Positions 20,178 to 29,031 of a stretch of DNA of 64,000 bases are shown here, in pieces (positions within the stretch are counted from its first letter, which is position 1; each line of letters opens with the position of its first letter). Made by a program: the position numbers and the translations under genes. A model generated the notes under the pieces. The model did not search any database and was not told where the DNA came from. It saw only the letters and a program-made list of their open reading frames with translations. Source of the stretch: CADCTM01 sp049671305 (GTDB lineage Bacteria; Cyanobacteriota; Cyanobacteriia; Cyanobacteriales; Coleofasciculaceae); contig JBATUR010000034.1 in NCBI GenBank assembly GCA_049671305.1, forward strand, positions 50,808-114,807, read 5' to 3'.

Positions 20178-20629
20178 TTCAATTTAACCCTTGTGAATTG
20201 GTGAATCCAAATTTTACCGTCAAGGCTTTGCAGTCAGAATGTTGTTTTTGGGGGATAAAGCCTGATTAACTGCGTACCTGCCTAGGAAAGTCCCTCTAAA
20301 GCCTCAAGTTGAAGGTCGGGAATAAGGACTGATTAGCTGCCTACCTGTGTTTACATCTGTAATGAAACTCTTCTTTCTAACTTATGCTTTTTTCCGGCAA
20401 TTGTCTCTATATTTGTTTGGCTTTATCTGTACTGAATTTGGCAACTGTTCACCAAAATTTGCTTAGGTTTAGCGTGGGTACATACTGATTATAAGCTATG
20501 GATTCGTAAGACGGAAAAAATTACAGATTTGCCGTAAAACTTATTTTTTGGTCAATTAAAATTTAGTCACAAGTATCTCCTCAAAATTAATAAATATTGT
20601 TAATTTCCAGAAAGTAGTCAAGCAAATAT
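20178..20629. other. Intergenic region upstream of the exoprotein gene
   Basis: This 452-base spacer lies between two leftward genes and must contain the exoprotein promoter. It holds an imperfect direct repeat (20253-20280 and 20320-20347), described separately. No reading frame is supported. Confidence 0.6.
20253..20347. repeat. Imperfect 28-base direct repeat, 67 bases apart
   Basis: 20253-20280 and 20320-20347 share the pattern G(G/A)ATAA...CTGATTA(A/G)CTGC(G/C)TACCTG, with about five to six mismatches over 28 bases. They lie 75-170 bases upstream of the exoprotein start, on its promoter side. They could be paired protein-binding sites or a decayed duplication. Confidence 0.55.
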
Positions 20630-23287
20630 TTACAAATGTTCAAATTCCGGGCATTTTCCGGCTGGATCAACTTGCAAGGAAAATAAAGGACTATCTTCAC
20701 ATTGACAACGTGCGGTTTCAAAATATTGACAACTTGCACAACAATCATCGCCAGAAGCGATCGCATCTTCAATTGCTTTTTGGCTAATAACATTTTGTTG
20801 CGTCACGGGACTAAGTTTCAAATGATAGCCATCCCATTTCGCCTTAAGAATGCCACTACTAGCGAGCATTGACCAGCGCGGGTCATTTTCAACAATTGCT
20901 TCGGGAATGCGTAACCAAGCGCCTTCTACCTCTGCTTCTACTTCAATTTCAAACTCTTGAGGTAGCCCAATTCGGGTAATTTGATCTTTAGTCAAATGGT
21001 CTGGTGCTTGACCATAAGAAACGGCTTCTCCGACACCAGGAATATGAATATAATGTTTAGATCGCAAATCTCCAGAACGTGCTAATTCATGCAAAGCATT
21101 ACCGCCGCCATGAATTAAAATCAGGTGTTTGGGATTAACTTTATTAATCACCTGAGTTAGTCCAATTTTATCAGCATGAGCTGAAAGATTAAAGCGTCTA
21201 ATTTCCGCTCTAACGGTTAATTCTGCACCATCCAATTCAATTTTGTCACCAGTTTGCAGATTTTGCAGCAACCGTCCTGGTGACTCTTCATCGGTGTAAC
21301 CGGAAATAAAAATTGAAGCGTTTTCTCGTTCTAATAAAGTTTTGGCATAATACACCGATGCCCCACCTGTGAGCATACCAGAACTTGCTACAATCACGCT
21401 CGGTTTTGCCATTGCCAAAGGTCGTTCTCTAGGAGAACTAATAGGTATAACTGCTGGGGTTCCTTTGGGATCAAAAAATGGTTCTAAACCATTTTGTCTG
21501 ACTAAGTTTTGTACTGACGGTGGTAGGAAATCTAAGTTATCTCGAAATACATCAGTAACTGCCCTGACTAAACCATCAACAAAGATAGGAACTTGCAGTT
21601 TATGAAATAAATGAAAGGTGCGAATTGCCAAAAGAATTTCTTGCGCCCTACCCAAGGCAAAGGCAGGAATTAAAACATTACCGCCATTTTGCACAATTTC
21701 AGCAATTGCTTCTAGTAAGGCGGTTTCTTGGGTTTTGCGGGCGGGGTGGACATCTGCCCCATAGGTTGATTCGGTGATTAAAATATCAGCGGTGGGTAAG
21801 TCGGCAACCCGTAGCCCAGTTGTAGTGCGCGATGAGGTGGTATTGTAGTCGCCAGTATAGATTAAAGAGCGATCGCCATATGTCAAATAAATACAAGCTG
21901 CACCTAAAATATGACCTGCATTAATAAAGCGAACTTTTAATCCTGGCAGTGGTTCAAATTCCCGATTAGTTGGTTCGGTTTCTAATCTAAATAATGTCCT
22001 TTCTAAGTCAGTTTCATCAAATAATGCTTGTGAATCTTCATTCATTTGTTGCACTTTCAAACAATCTTGCAACATGACATGAGCAATTTCACGAGTCCCC
22101 GATGTGCAGATCATTCTGACGCCGGGATAGCGGGCATGAAAAACTGGAACCGCACCTAAATGGTCTTGATGAGCATGAGAAATTAGTAGTAGATCAGGAT
22201 TTTCTAGATAGTCTAAGGCAGGTAAAGGGTCATAACCTTTGGGGCGTGTGCCACAATCTAAAACGATTTCATAGGGACCTATTTTAATTTGAAAACAAGA
22301 CGCCCCAATGCCTTTGGCTGCCCCCAATGGTACGACTACTAAATGGCTATTTAATTGTGCTTGTTCTTCTAATTCTTGCTCATTAATGGTGGCTTCAATA
22401 ACTGGTATTTCGGCACTAGAAGTATATTGATAAACTCTCGGTTTTTGGCGGTTGAGAAAAACTTGTACTCTTGCTTGAATTTGAGCTGTTTGAGAAAAGG
22501 CATCCCATTCCCAACTTCGATTTTTGCGCTGTTTTGGTGTGCCCAATTGCCAATCTTGTACGCCAGTTTCGGCAATTAGTGCGGCTTTGGCTTTGTCGGT
22601 GGGGGGAGCAATTTTTTCATGGCGATCGAGTCCAATAATGGTATTGTTGACAATAATTTGATTTTTTGGTGTGGCTTCAGGAGCTGGAGAATTGCCGTTA
22701 ATCTCTGGGTTGACTTCAACTAAATGTGTTTTAGCCGTTTGTTGTGTTGCTTCTGGTTGAAGTACGCTGTCTGAGTTGTTGGCGGGGACTTCTTCAATGG
22801 GGTTTGCTTGTTGAATAGTCAGAGTATCGCCAAGGCGACAGGCAACAAGTTGCCACAATTGACCTACCTTCATGCGCGGGTCTGGAGCTAGTAAACTAAT
22901 TTTGAGGGTTTTTTCTCCATGTCTACTAATTTTGAGCTGGACAATTTGACCACGCTTTCCTAGTTGTACAACTCGTCCAATTAGTTGGCAGGTTTCGCTG
23001 AATGTCTGAGTGTTGTCTGCCTCGGTATAACTCTCGACGCTTAAGTTTTGAATGATGCCTGTGGAGTCTGTGGTGGGAACAACTTGCCAAAGGCTGATAC
23101 CTGTAGGTAAGTGTGGCGGTACGGCTTTGAGGCGAAACCGCAGGTTATCCTGGCACACCAAGTAGTTGAGGTTATCGACTGTCTCCAAATGTCCAAGGAG
23201 AGTAAATTGGAAGTAAGGGCTATTTGTGGAGAGTGTGGCTTCAGAAACGTTCAGCATTGTGTTGAGTAAGGTGGAAAGCGCGGTCAC
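20630..23287 (-). CDS. Beta-CASP metallo-beta-lactamase nuclease (RNA-processing exonuclease family)
   Basis: The product has 885 residues. Residues 1-300 are an extension absent from short family members. The metallo-beta-lactamase core has SHAHQDHLGA near 370 (the HxHxDH zinc motif), GHILGAA, YTGDYNTTSSRT, and a beta-CASP region ending with LSAHADK near 702 and LIHGG near 728. This motif set identifies the COG1236/CPSF-like RNA-processing enzymes. Residues from about 850 form a six-cysteine cluster (CCASC, CQC and a final C) that could bind a metal. The start ATG is the first of the frame; an alternative start a few codons in is possible. It is likely cytoplasmic. Confidence 0.9.
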   Translation of the reverse strand: MTALSTLLNTMLNVSEATLSTNSPYFQFTLLGHLETVDNLNYLVCQDNLRFRLKAVPPHLPTGISLWQVVPTTDSTGIIQNLSVESYTEADNTQTFSETCQLIGRVVQLGKRGQIVQLKISRHGEKTLKISLLAPDPRMKVGQLWQLVACRLGDTLTIQQANPIEEVPANNSDSVLQPEATQQTAKTHLVEVNPEINGNSPAPEATPKNQIIVNNTIIGLDRHEKIAPPTDKAKAALIAETGVQDWQLGTPKQRKNRSWEWDAFSQTAQIQARVQVFLNRQKPRVYQYTSSAEIPVIEATINEQELEEQAQLNSHLVVVPLGAAKGIGASCFQIKIGPYEIVLDCGTRPKGYDPLPALDYLENPDLLLISHAHQDHLGAVPVFHARYPGVRMICTSGTREIAHVMLQDCLKVQQMNEDSQALFDETDLERTLFRLETEPTNREFEPLPGLKVRFINAGHILGAACIYLTYGDRSLIYTGDYNTTSSRTTTGLRVADLPTADILITESTYGADVHPARKTQETALLEAIAEIVQNGGNVLIPAFALGRAQEILLAIRTFHLFHKLQVPIFVDGLVRAVTDVFRDNLDFLPPSVQNLVRQNGLEPFFDPKGTPAVIPISSPRERPLAMAKPSVIVASSGMLTGGASVYYAKTLLERENASIFISGYTDEESPGRLLQNLQTGDKIELDGAELTVRAEIRRFNLSAHADKIGLTQVINKVNPKHLILIHGGGNALHELARSGDLRSKHYIHIPGVGEAVSYGQAPDHLTKDQITRIGLPQEFEIEVEAEVEGAWLRIPEAIVENDPRWSMLASSGILKAKWDGYHLKLSPVTQQNVISQKAIEDAIASGDDCCASCQYFETARCQCEDSPLFSLQVDPAGKCPEFEHL

Positions 23288-23667
23288 ACAGATTTAGTAT
23301 GTAATACGCACAGGAAAGAGTGTAGTTAGTCTCCTTTGTAGCAAACAATCAAGAGGAAGCGTGTTTGAAGGCGGTTAATCTCAAGGCTGGGTTCGTGGCA
23401 CGAGGTTTTGCAGAACAAGATTGGGAAATTTTAACAAAAGGAACGATCACTTCTTGCTCAATCTTAATACTTATGCTGGTTTTATGTTTTTTGCTTAAAG
23501 ATGTCGCCCCAGTAGTGATTGATTTGCCATTAAGAGACTAAGATGCAGTTAAGCTTGCCTGAGGTCTAGCTGTAGTAAGAATATTTCGGCTGTGTTTAGT
23601 GACCAAGACCTCGTAAGATTACACAATTTTTAATTATTTTAAACGTCCCTTAACAACATTTTTGTTA
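23288..23667. other. Divergent intergenic region
   Basis: About 380 bases separate the leftward nuclease gene from the rightward small gene. I see no RNA gene, repeat or supported frame here. Confidence 0.5.
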
Positions 23668-24024
23668 ATGAACTCTATTACTGACGGCTACAGACAACGC
23701 CTTGATTTTCAAGACCTGGAATTGCTGTCAAATCAGTACTCCGAGGTGAAGCTGTTTTCTAATGGTCTTTCTGAGTTATTTGCCCAAGCCAGTAATTGTG
23801 GTTTCCTGACTCGTTTTGATCGTTATAAACTGATGATGACGCTCTTGGAGTCGTCTCTTTCTGATGAAGAAAAAGCTGCTCTTGACCGATTGCTTTATGG
23901 GGTCTACCGGGGACGCATCCGTCTAATAGAGGATATTTCTGCTGAATTTCCTGGATTAGAATTAAGTCATCCTCAGTATGAACCAAGTGAGCCGTCGATG
24001 CTTTTGATTCGTGGCAGTATTTAA
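23668..24024 (+). CDS. Conserved-looking small cyanobacterial protein, function unknown
   Basis: The product is 118 residues when started at the ATG at 23668; an in-frame TTG lies two codons upstream at 23662. It is acidic, soluble and mostly helical, with a segment DRYKLMMTLLESSLSDEEKAALDRLLY that resembles small regulatory-type proteins seen next to many cyanobacterial genes. No signal peptide, membrane segment or catalytic motif is visible. The gene stands alone, with the divergent nuclease on one side and a palindromic repeat element on the other. I cannot assign a function. Confidence 0.75.
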   Translation: MNSITDGYRQRLDFQDLELLSNQYSEVKLFSNGLSELFAQASNCGFLTRFDRYKLMMTLLESSLSDEEKAALDRLLYGVYRGRIRLIEDISAEFPGLELSHPQYEPSEPSMLLIRGSI

Positions 24025-24047
24025 TCTTGCCGCCTAGTTACATTAAC

Positions 24048-24158
24048 AGGACTTACGCACTCAGACATTTAAAATGGCTGTAACTTTTTGTTCTCCGTTT
24101 TCCGTTCCCTGTTTCCCAGAGGCTAAAACGTTGATTTTTCGTTCCCTGCGTAAGTCCT
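24048..24158. mobile_element. MITE-like element, 111 bases with perfect 12-base terminal inverted repeats
   Basis: AGGACTTACGCA (24048-24059) and TGCGTAAGTCCT (24147-24158) are exact inverse complements, enclosing 87 bases without a reading frame. I recall the terminus GGACTTACGCA as frequent in intergenic miniature elements of cyanobacteria. Flanking bases do not show an obvious target duplication. It lies just downstream of the small gene and about 135 bases before the DUF928 gene. Confidence 0.7.
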
Positions 24159-24292
24159 AATTAGTTGTTCTGGCTAATGAGTATCAAGTTTAAAGTAAGC
24201 GGTATGGCATAAAGTGCAATTTGCTCAGAGATATATAGTTAAGATTCGCTCTTGCTTGCTAAGAGTATTTAATAAAAGGAGAAGTTTTAATT

Positions 24293-25054
24293 ATGAATCA
24301 GAAGAAGTCTCTTAGTGGATTTGGTCTTGCTATCGCCTGCACAGAAATACTGCTGATGCTTGCCTTCTCGTCAGTTAAGGCTCAAGCAATTACCTTTCCG
24401 CCGACGCAGCCGCGAGGTGCCCCTGCTAGGACAGTTGGGGGAGGACAGCGGGGGGGTGGTGATGATGATATCAGTTGCTTGAGTAGCAATCCACCTTTGA
24501 CAGCTTTAGCTCCCGATAATAATGTGGTAACTACAGTTTCTGCCAATCCCTCATTGTTTGTCTATGTGCCAAAAACAGAGGCAAAGTCAGCAGAATTGGT
24601 AATTTTGGAGAGTGAGACTTTGCAAAAAGTTTACCAAACAAAGGTGGTTCTTAAGGGTATTCCTGGTATTATTAAGCTGAATATTCCGAGCAGTGTGGCT
24701 CTAAAAACTGGCACACAATATTTGTGGAAGTTTTCAGTTTTTTGCAATCCAGAAGGTTTCTCAATAGAGCGTTTTGTTACGGGGTATATTGAGAGGACTG
24801 AGCTGAATTTGGATGCAAAAACTAAACTAGAAAAAGCTAAAGAACCTTTAGAGAAGGTTGAGGTATATGCGAATGCTCAGGTTTGGCAAGAAACTTTGAG
24901 TCTGTTAGCGCAGATGCATTATGAGCGTCCAGATGATACTAATGTGACGGATGCTTGGCGAGAGTTTTTAAGTTCGGTAAAGTTAGAAGCGATCGCTTCC
25001 CAACCTCTGATTGAATGTTGTACTGTGGCGCCAATAAGTAAGTTACAACAATAA
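24293..25054 (+). CDS. DUF928 family exported protein
   Basis: The product has 253 residues. A signal peptide (residues 1 to about 32, ending SSVKAQA) is followed by a Gly-rich linker and a domain with LTALAPDNN, FVYVP and YLWKFSVFC, the hallmarks of cyanobacterial DUF928 proteins. It should act in the periplasm. A clear ribosome binding site (AAAGGAGAA) precedes the ATG. The CHASE2 cyclase gene starts 112 bases downstream on the same strand, a neighbourhood I know from other cyanobacteria, so the DUF928 protein may bind or present a ligand to the CHASE2 sensor. Biochemical function is unknown. Confidence 0.88.
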   Translation: MNQKKSLSGFGLAIACTEILLMLAFSSVKAQAITFPPTQPRGAPARTVGGGQRGGGDDDISCLSSNPPLTALAPDNNVVTTVSANPSLFVYVPKTEAKSAELVILESETLQKVYQTKVVLKGIPGIIKLNIPSSVALKTGTQYLWKFSVFCNPEGFSIERFVTGYIERTELNLDAKTKLEKAKEPLEKVEVYANAQVWQETLSLLAQMHYERPDDTNVTDAWREFLSSVKLEAIASQPLIECCTVAPISKLQQ

Positions 25055-25166
25055 AGCATTGGTCGCTCCAGTTGTTGGCAGATTAATTCCAACAAATTGT
25101 TAGTGCCAAGCTCAATTTTCCCAAGACTCGGCGTATTATCACCAGTAATCGATTCCACAGAGTGTT

Positions 25167-27425
25167 ATGCCGGAAACATGGAAACGTCTGCTTTGGGAAT
25201 GGCGTGGGGTGTGGGTGACTGCCCCCAGCATGGCTATTTTGGTGATTTTAGTGCGAACTCTCGGTTTGTTGCAGTCCTTCGAGTGGGCAGCATTTGATCA
25301 ATATCTGCGCCTACGTCCTGCTGAACCACAAGATGAGCGAATTGTGATTGTTGGTATTAATGAAGCTGACTTACAAAATATTAGCCAGCCGATTATTTCT
25401 GACGCTGTTTATGCTCAACTATTAGAAAAATTAAAAGCGAAAAAACCAAGAGCGATCGGTCTTGACATTTATCGTGATTTGCCTGTGGAACCAGGACATC
25501 AAGACTTAGTAAAAATCTTTAATTCTACGCCTAATTTAATTGGTATTGAGAAAGTTGTTGGTGATAGTCGGCGAGAAGCAATACCTGCACCACCCGCCTT
25601 AAAAGCCAAGGGGCAAGTAGGGGCAAATGATTTAATTTTGGATGCTGATAATAAGGTGCGTCGTGGCTTGTTGTACGTCCAAGCACCGAATGGAGAACAG
25701 GTTTTTAGTTTGGGTTTTTATGCAGCTCTACTATATCTAAATAAGCAAAAGATTGAGCCGCAAGTTGAAGCCGGAACCAAAAATTGGCGGCTAGGTAAGG
25801 CAAAGTTTCTGCCATTTGAGGCGAATGATGGTGGTTATGTGCAAGCGGATGATCGGGGTTTTCAGTTGTTATTAAACTATCGCGGGGGAAGTCGGCACTT
25901 TTCAACGGTTTCACTAACGGATGTTCTTAAAGATCGTCTGCCTGCGAATTGGGGACGTGATCGTATTATCTTAATTGGTGGTGTGGGCGAGAGTTTTCCT
26001 GATTTACATTTCACTCCTTATAGTAGTAGTCGTTTATCTTTGCCAGTGCGTATGGCTGGAGTGGAAATTCATGCAACACTTGCTAGTCAAGTTATTAGTT
26101 CAGCCTTGGAAGGTAGAACTTTAATTAAGAGTTGGTCAGAACCATTTGACTGGTTGTGGATTATACTTTGGTCTACTATTGGTAGTTTTTTGAGTTGGCA
26201 AAATCGCTATACTAATGGTGTTAATAGGTTTTCTTTGAATCGTGTCAATTTTACTTTTTTTGCCGGAGTTTTTTTAGTTGGTAGTACTTATTGGGCTTTT
26301 TTAAATGGTTGGTGGATACCTGTAATTCCGGCAATTTTAGGACTGATTAGCAGTACAATCACTATTAATGCCTATGTTGCTCGTACAGCTAGAAAAATTC
26401 GTAAAACATTTGGGCGTTATCTTACTGATGAGGTGGTTGCCAATTTATTAGAAAATCCTCAAGGATTAAAACTCGGAGGTGAGCGACGTGAAATTACAAT
26501 TCTTACTTCTGATTTAAGGGGATTTACAAATTTTTCTGAACGATTTTCCCCAGAAGAAGTTGTTAAAATACTGAATTTTTATTTGGGTTGTATGGCAGAT
26601 GTAATTACCCAATATCAAGGAACAATTGATGAGTTTATGGGTGATGGCATTTTGGTACTTTTTGGCGCACCTACTATTAGAGAAGATGATGCTGAAAGAG
26701 CTGTAGCCTGTGCTATAGCTATGCAGTTGGCAATGGAAACTGTTAATAAAAAGATGGCAGAGTGGAATTTACCAAATTTGAATATGGGAATTGGTATCAA
26801 TACAGGTGAAGTTATAGTAGGAAATATTGGCTCAGATAAACGTAGTAAATATGGCGTTGTTGGTAGTCAAGTTAATCTGACTTATCGCATTGAGTCTTAT
26901 ACTGTAGGTGGTCAAATTCTCATTTCTGAATCAACTTTAAAAGCCGTTGAATCTATTGCCAGAATTGATGGTAAAAAACAAGTTAAACCGAAAGGTGTAC
27001 TACAGGAAATTACTCTTTATGAGGTTGGGGGAATTACTGGAAATTATCATCTATTTTTATCATCAGAAGTTGAGAAATTTCTGTCGATTCCTGAAGAGAA
27101 GAAACTGCAATGTTCTTATACAATTTTGGATGGAAAACATCTTAATAATTCCTTATTTAGGGGAGGTTTAATTAGGCTTTCTGCTAGGGGAGCTGAGATT
27201 AGTCACAATGGAGAAAGCCAAGCTATTCCAGAACCTATGAGTAATCTTAAGCTCAATTTATTAACAGATAATAGTTCAACTCAAGTTAGTGGCGATATTT
27301 ATGGCAAAGTATTAGATTTAAGTAATGGAAGCTTTTACATTCATTTTACAGCTAAACCTCCAGAGGTTGAGCGGCTTTTTAACACACTTTATAAATCGCT
27401 AAAAGATGAAATAAATGAGCTTTGA
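25167..27425 (+). CDS. CHASE2-domain class III nucleotide cyclase (possible guanylyl cyclase)
   Basis: The product has 752 residues. One N-terminal membrane helix (about 17-38) precedes an extracytoplasmic CHASE2 domain (about 40-320), then two or three helices (about 328-408). The cyclase domain (about 430-610) has both metal aspartates, in TSDLRGFT and FMGDG. The position that is Lys in adenylyl cyclases is Glu-489 (IDEFMGD), and the Asp/Thr position is Gly-563 (KYGVVG), a pairing pointing to GTP rather than ATP. The last ~130 residues (GGLIRLSARGAEIS, FTAKPPE) resemble a PilZ-like domain without its RxxxR motif. The start is chosen because it places the first helix correctly. DUF928 lies immediately upstream. 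Confidence 0.92.
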   Translation: MPETWKRLLWEWRGVWVTAPSMAILVILVRTLGLLQSFEWAAFDQYLRLRPAEPQDERIVIVGINEADLQNISQPIISDAVYAQLLEKLKAKKPRAIGLDIYRDLPVEPGHQDLVKIFNSTPNLIGIEKVVGDSRREAIPAPPALKAKGQVGANDLILDADNKVRRGLLYVQAPNGEQVFSLGFYAALLYLNKQKIEPQVEAGTKNWRLGKAKFLPFEANDGGYVQADDRGFQLLLNYRGGSRHFSTVSLTDVLKDRLPANWGRDRIILIGGVGESFPDLHFTPYSSSRLSLPVRMAGVEIHATLASQVISSALEGRTLIKSWSEPFDWLWIILWSTIGSFLSWQNRYTNGVNRFSLNRVNFTFFAGVFLVGSTYWAFLNGWWIPVIPAILGLISSTITINAYVARTARKIRKTFGRYLTDEVVANLLENPQGLKLGGERREITILTSDLRGFTNFSERFSPEEVVKILNFYLGCMADVITQYQGTIDEFMGDGILVLFGAPTIREDDAERAVACAIAMQLAMETVNKKMAEWNLPNLNMGIGINTGEVIVGNIGSDKRSKYGVVGSQVNLTYRIESYTVGGQILISESTLKAVESIARIDGKKQVKPKGVLQEITLYEVGGITGNYHLFLSSEVEKFLSIPEEKKLQCSYTILDGKHLNNSLFRGGLIRLSARGAEISHNGESQAIPEPMSNLKLNLLTDNSSTQVSGDIYGKVLDLSNGSFYIHFTAKPPEVERLFNTLYKSLKDEINEL

Positions 27426-27467
27426 CTTGCAGCATTTTTTTATTTATTTACATCTACAATTTTAAGA

Positions 27468-27623
27468 ATTAAAGGAATTGTGGTTTTGCTCACACTTTTT
27501 CATCCTAGAGATGGAGTATGTATTGTTGTTCCTAATAGTAAAATTGTAAAAAGTGAGCTGATTAATGGAAGTTGTAATAGTTTTACTAATCCCACTCAAC
27601 TTTTTTTTAAAAGTAGCTTATGA
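27468..27623 (+). pseudogene. Possible remnant of an MscS-type channel gene
   Basis: A 51-codon open stretch without a good start encodes DGVCIVVPNSKIVKSELING and ends at a TGA at 27621. The VPNSK followed by a spaced ING resembles the beta-domain of MscS-family mechanosensitive channels (DG...VPNSxI). No flanking sequence continues the family, so if the match is real only a fragment survives. Short length makes this tentative. Confidence 0.3.
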
Positions 27624-27662
27624 AAATAGTACGGCATTAGTTATAGAGACATTATTATAATT

Positions 27663-28199
27663 ATGAACAGTGAGCAAGATTTACCAAAAATTATCAGTCA
27701 AATTTTTGCATCTAATGATGAACCAGATGCTATTTTCTTAGCGTTATTACCTGCCTTATGTGAGGTACTAAAATGCGATCGCTGTTTTCTTTATCTGCGT
27801 GATCCTCATACTCGTACTGGCAGAACACCTTACTGTTGGCTTCGTAGCAATCAATACCCTGATGTTAGTACAAAAAATTGGGAAACTGAACCACTATCTT
27901 TATCAGAAGAAGACCCCTTATTTGCAGCAGCATTACGCACCGCTCCATCTATTTTTATTGAAGATGTAGAAACCGCAGATCCAGAAGTAGTAAACCGTAA
28001 GTTTGAAGCCAAAAGTTTTGGACATCGTGCCTTAATTCATGCTCATCTTTGCCGGGATGGTATGCTTTGGGGAGTCTTACAACCTTGTGTATTTGGTCAA
28101 CCTAGAGTCTGGAGTGAGTTTGATCAGTTTGTGGTAAATCAAGTAGTAGAAAAAATTACACCACTTGCTGTTGATTATGTCAAGGAGGCATTAGGTTAA
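27663..28199 (+). CDS. Stand-alone GAF-domain protein
   Basis: The product has 178 residues, essentially one GAF domain: LPALCEVLKCDRCFLYLRDP at the N-terminal side, SIFIEDVET in the middle and GMLWGVLQPCVF near the end. It has two Cys near the binding pocket region, but the cyanobacteriochrome DXCF motif and the usual chromophore context are not evident, so a bilin pigment is unlikely. No output domain is attached, suggesting a ligand-binding accessory or regulator acting on another protein. It is surrounded by decayed gene fragments. Confidence 0.85.
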   Translation: MNSEQDLPKIISQIFASNDEPDAIFLALLPALCEVLKCDRCFLYLRDPHTRTGRTPYCWLRSNQYPDVSTKNWETEPLSLSEEDPLFAAALRTAPSIFIEDVETADPEVVNRKFEAKSFGHRALIHAHLCRDGMLWGVLQPCVFGQPRVWSEFDQFVVNQVVEKITPLAVDYVKEALG

Positions 28200-28286
28200 A
28201 GTCTCTAAATTTTGCATTTACTTTTTCTGTTGCTTATCTTTTTAATATTCCAAATATCTGCAACAAAAATTGTCTTCTCTGATTAC

Positions 28287-28457
28287 ATTGTAGACCAAAC
28301 AGCACTGCTTAAAATTCTCTAATAAAGTCGTACTGCTGGTGCAGTTTTAGATGTATTTTCAAGTGAACTATTAACTGGAAAGCCCAGCCTAGAAATTTTA
28401 CAATTATTCCAATTAGATAGTGTGATTGGAAGACCTAATATTGCTCATAACATTTAA
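28287..28457 (+). pseudogene. Fragment of a D-isomer-specific 2-hydroxyacid dehydrogenase gene
   Basis: In one frame the sequence reads IVDQTALLKIL, two consecutive stops (TAA TAA), then TAGAVLDVFSSE, LLTGKPSLEIL and PNIAHNI before a TAA. This matches, in order, the NAD-domain segments of phosphoglycerate/hydroxyacid dehydrogenases (IVDExALLxAL, AGAALDVF, TPHIAHN). The rest of the ~320-residue enzyme is absent on both sides. It is a degraded remnant. Confidence 0.75.
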
Positions 28458-28634
28458 AAAATAGCCCTTAGACTAAGTGAACTCTGCTAAATGTAGTAAA
28501 TTAATTGTATTATTATCAAAAGTTTTAATAAATGAGAAAAACTTATCAAAACCTGCCTGGATTTAAATTTCTCTAAACTTATTATTGCTAAAAACCTGTC
28601 ATACTATGTATCACTAAAAGAAAAATACTGATAA

Positions 28635-29015
28635 ATGTTGAAACATTTTGTTGCTGCCATCACAATGAGTGCCGCTTTAGTTGTTGGCATATTGCCCGTC
28701 CGTGCCCAACCAAATCCTACAGAAGCAATTTCTGATCCTAGCATTATTCTTAGCCTCAACCGCGCCCAAAACTTGGCTCGTCAAGCTGCAGAGCGTGCCA
28801 ACGGCGGTTTAGGAAACTATCGTGCTGAAGCCTTAATGTATGGACCGGCTTCTCTGTCTCCATATATCGTGAACAGCGATGGCACTATCACATTTAATAT
28901 TAAAGGACGAAGACCAGAATCTTCTGAGTTTACCATTGAAACTGTGGTAACCGTTGCTCAAGATGCCTCACAAATTAATGTAAACTACAACGGACCGATC
29001 AGAACCTCAAAATAA
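28635..29015 (+). CDS. Small exported protein, conserved in cyanobacteria, function unknown
   Basis: The product has 126 residues. A signal peptide (residues 1 to about 24, cleavage after VRA) precedes a mature domain of about 100 residues with NRAQNLARQAAERANGGLGNY, GPASLSPY and a C-terminal NVNYNGPIR. I recall similar cyanobacterial exported proteins without known function. It is monocistronic, with a dehydrogenase remnant upstream and a hairpin 22 bases after its stop. It probably resides in the periplasm or at the cell surface. Confidence 0.8.
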   Translation: MLKHFVAAITMSAALVVGILPVRAQPNPTEAISDPSIILSLNRAQNLARQAAERANGGLGNYRAEALMYGPASLSPYIVNSDGTITFNIKGRRPESSEFTIETVVTVAQDASQINVNYNGPIRTSK

Positions 29016-29031
29016 CTTCAAATAATGATAG

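Noticed and set aside
25097..25297. Frame overlapping the start of the CHASE2 cyclase
   Set aside because: The cyclase frame has full domain support; this one does not continue.
27488..27558. Imperfect inverted repeat GCTCACACTTTTT / AAAAAGTGAGC
   Set aside because: The 47-base loop and bulge make a functional hairpin unlikely; the coding remnant explains the region better.
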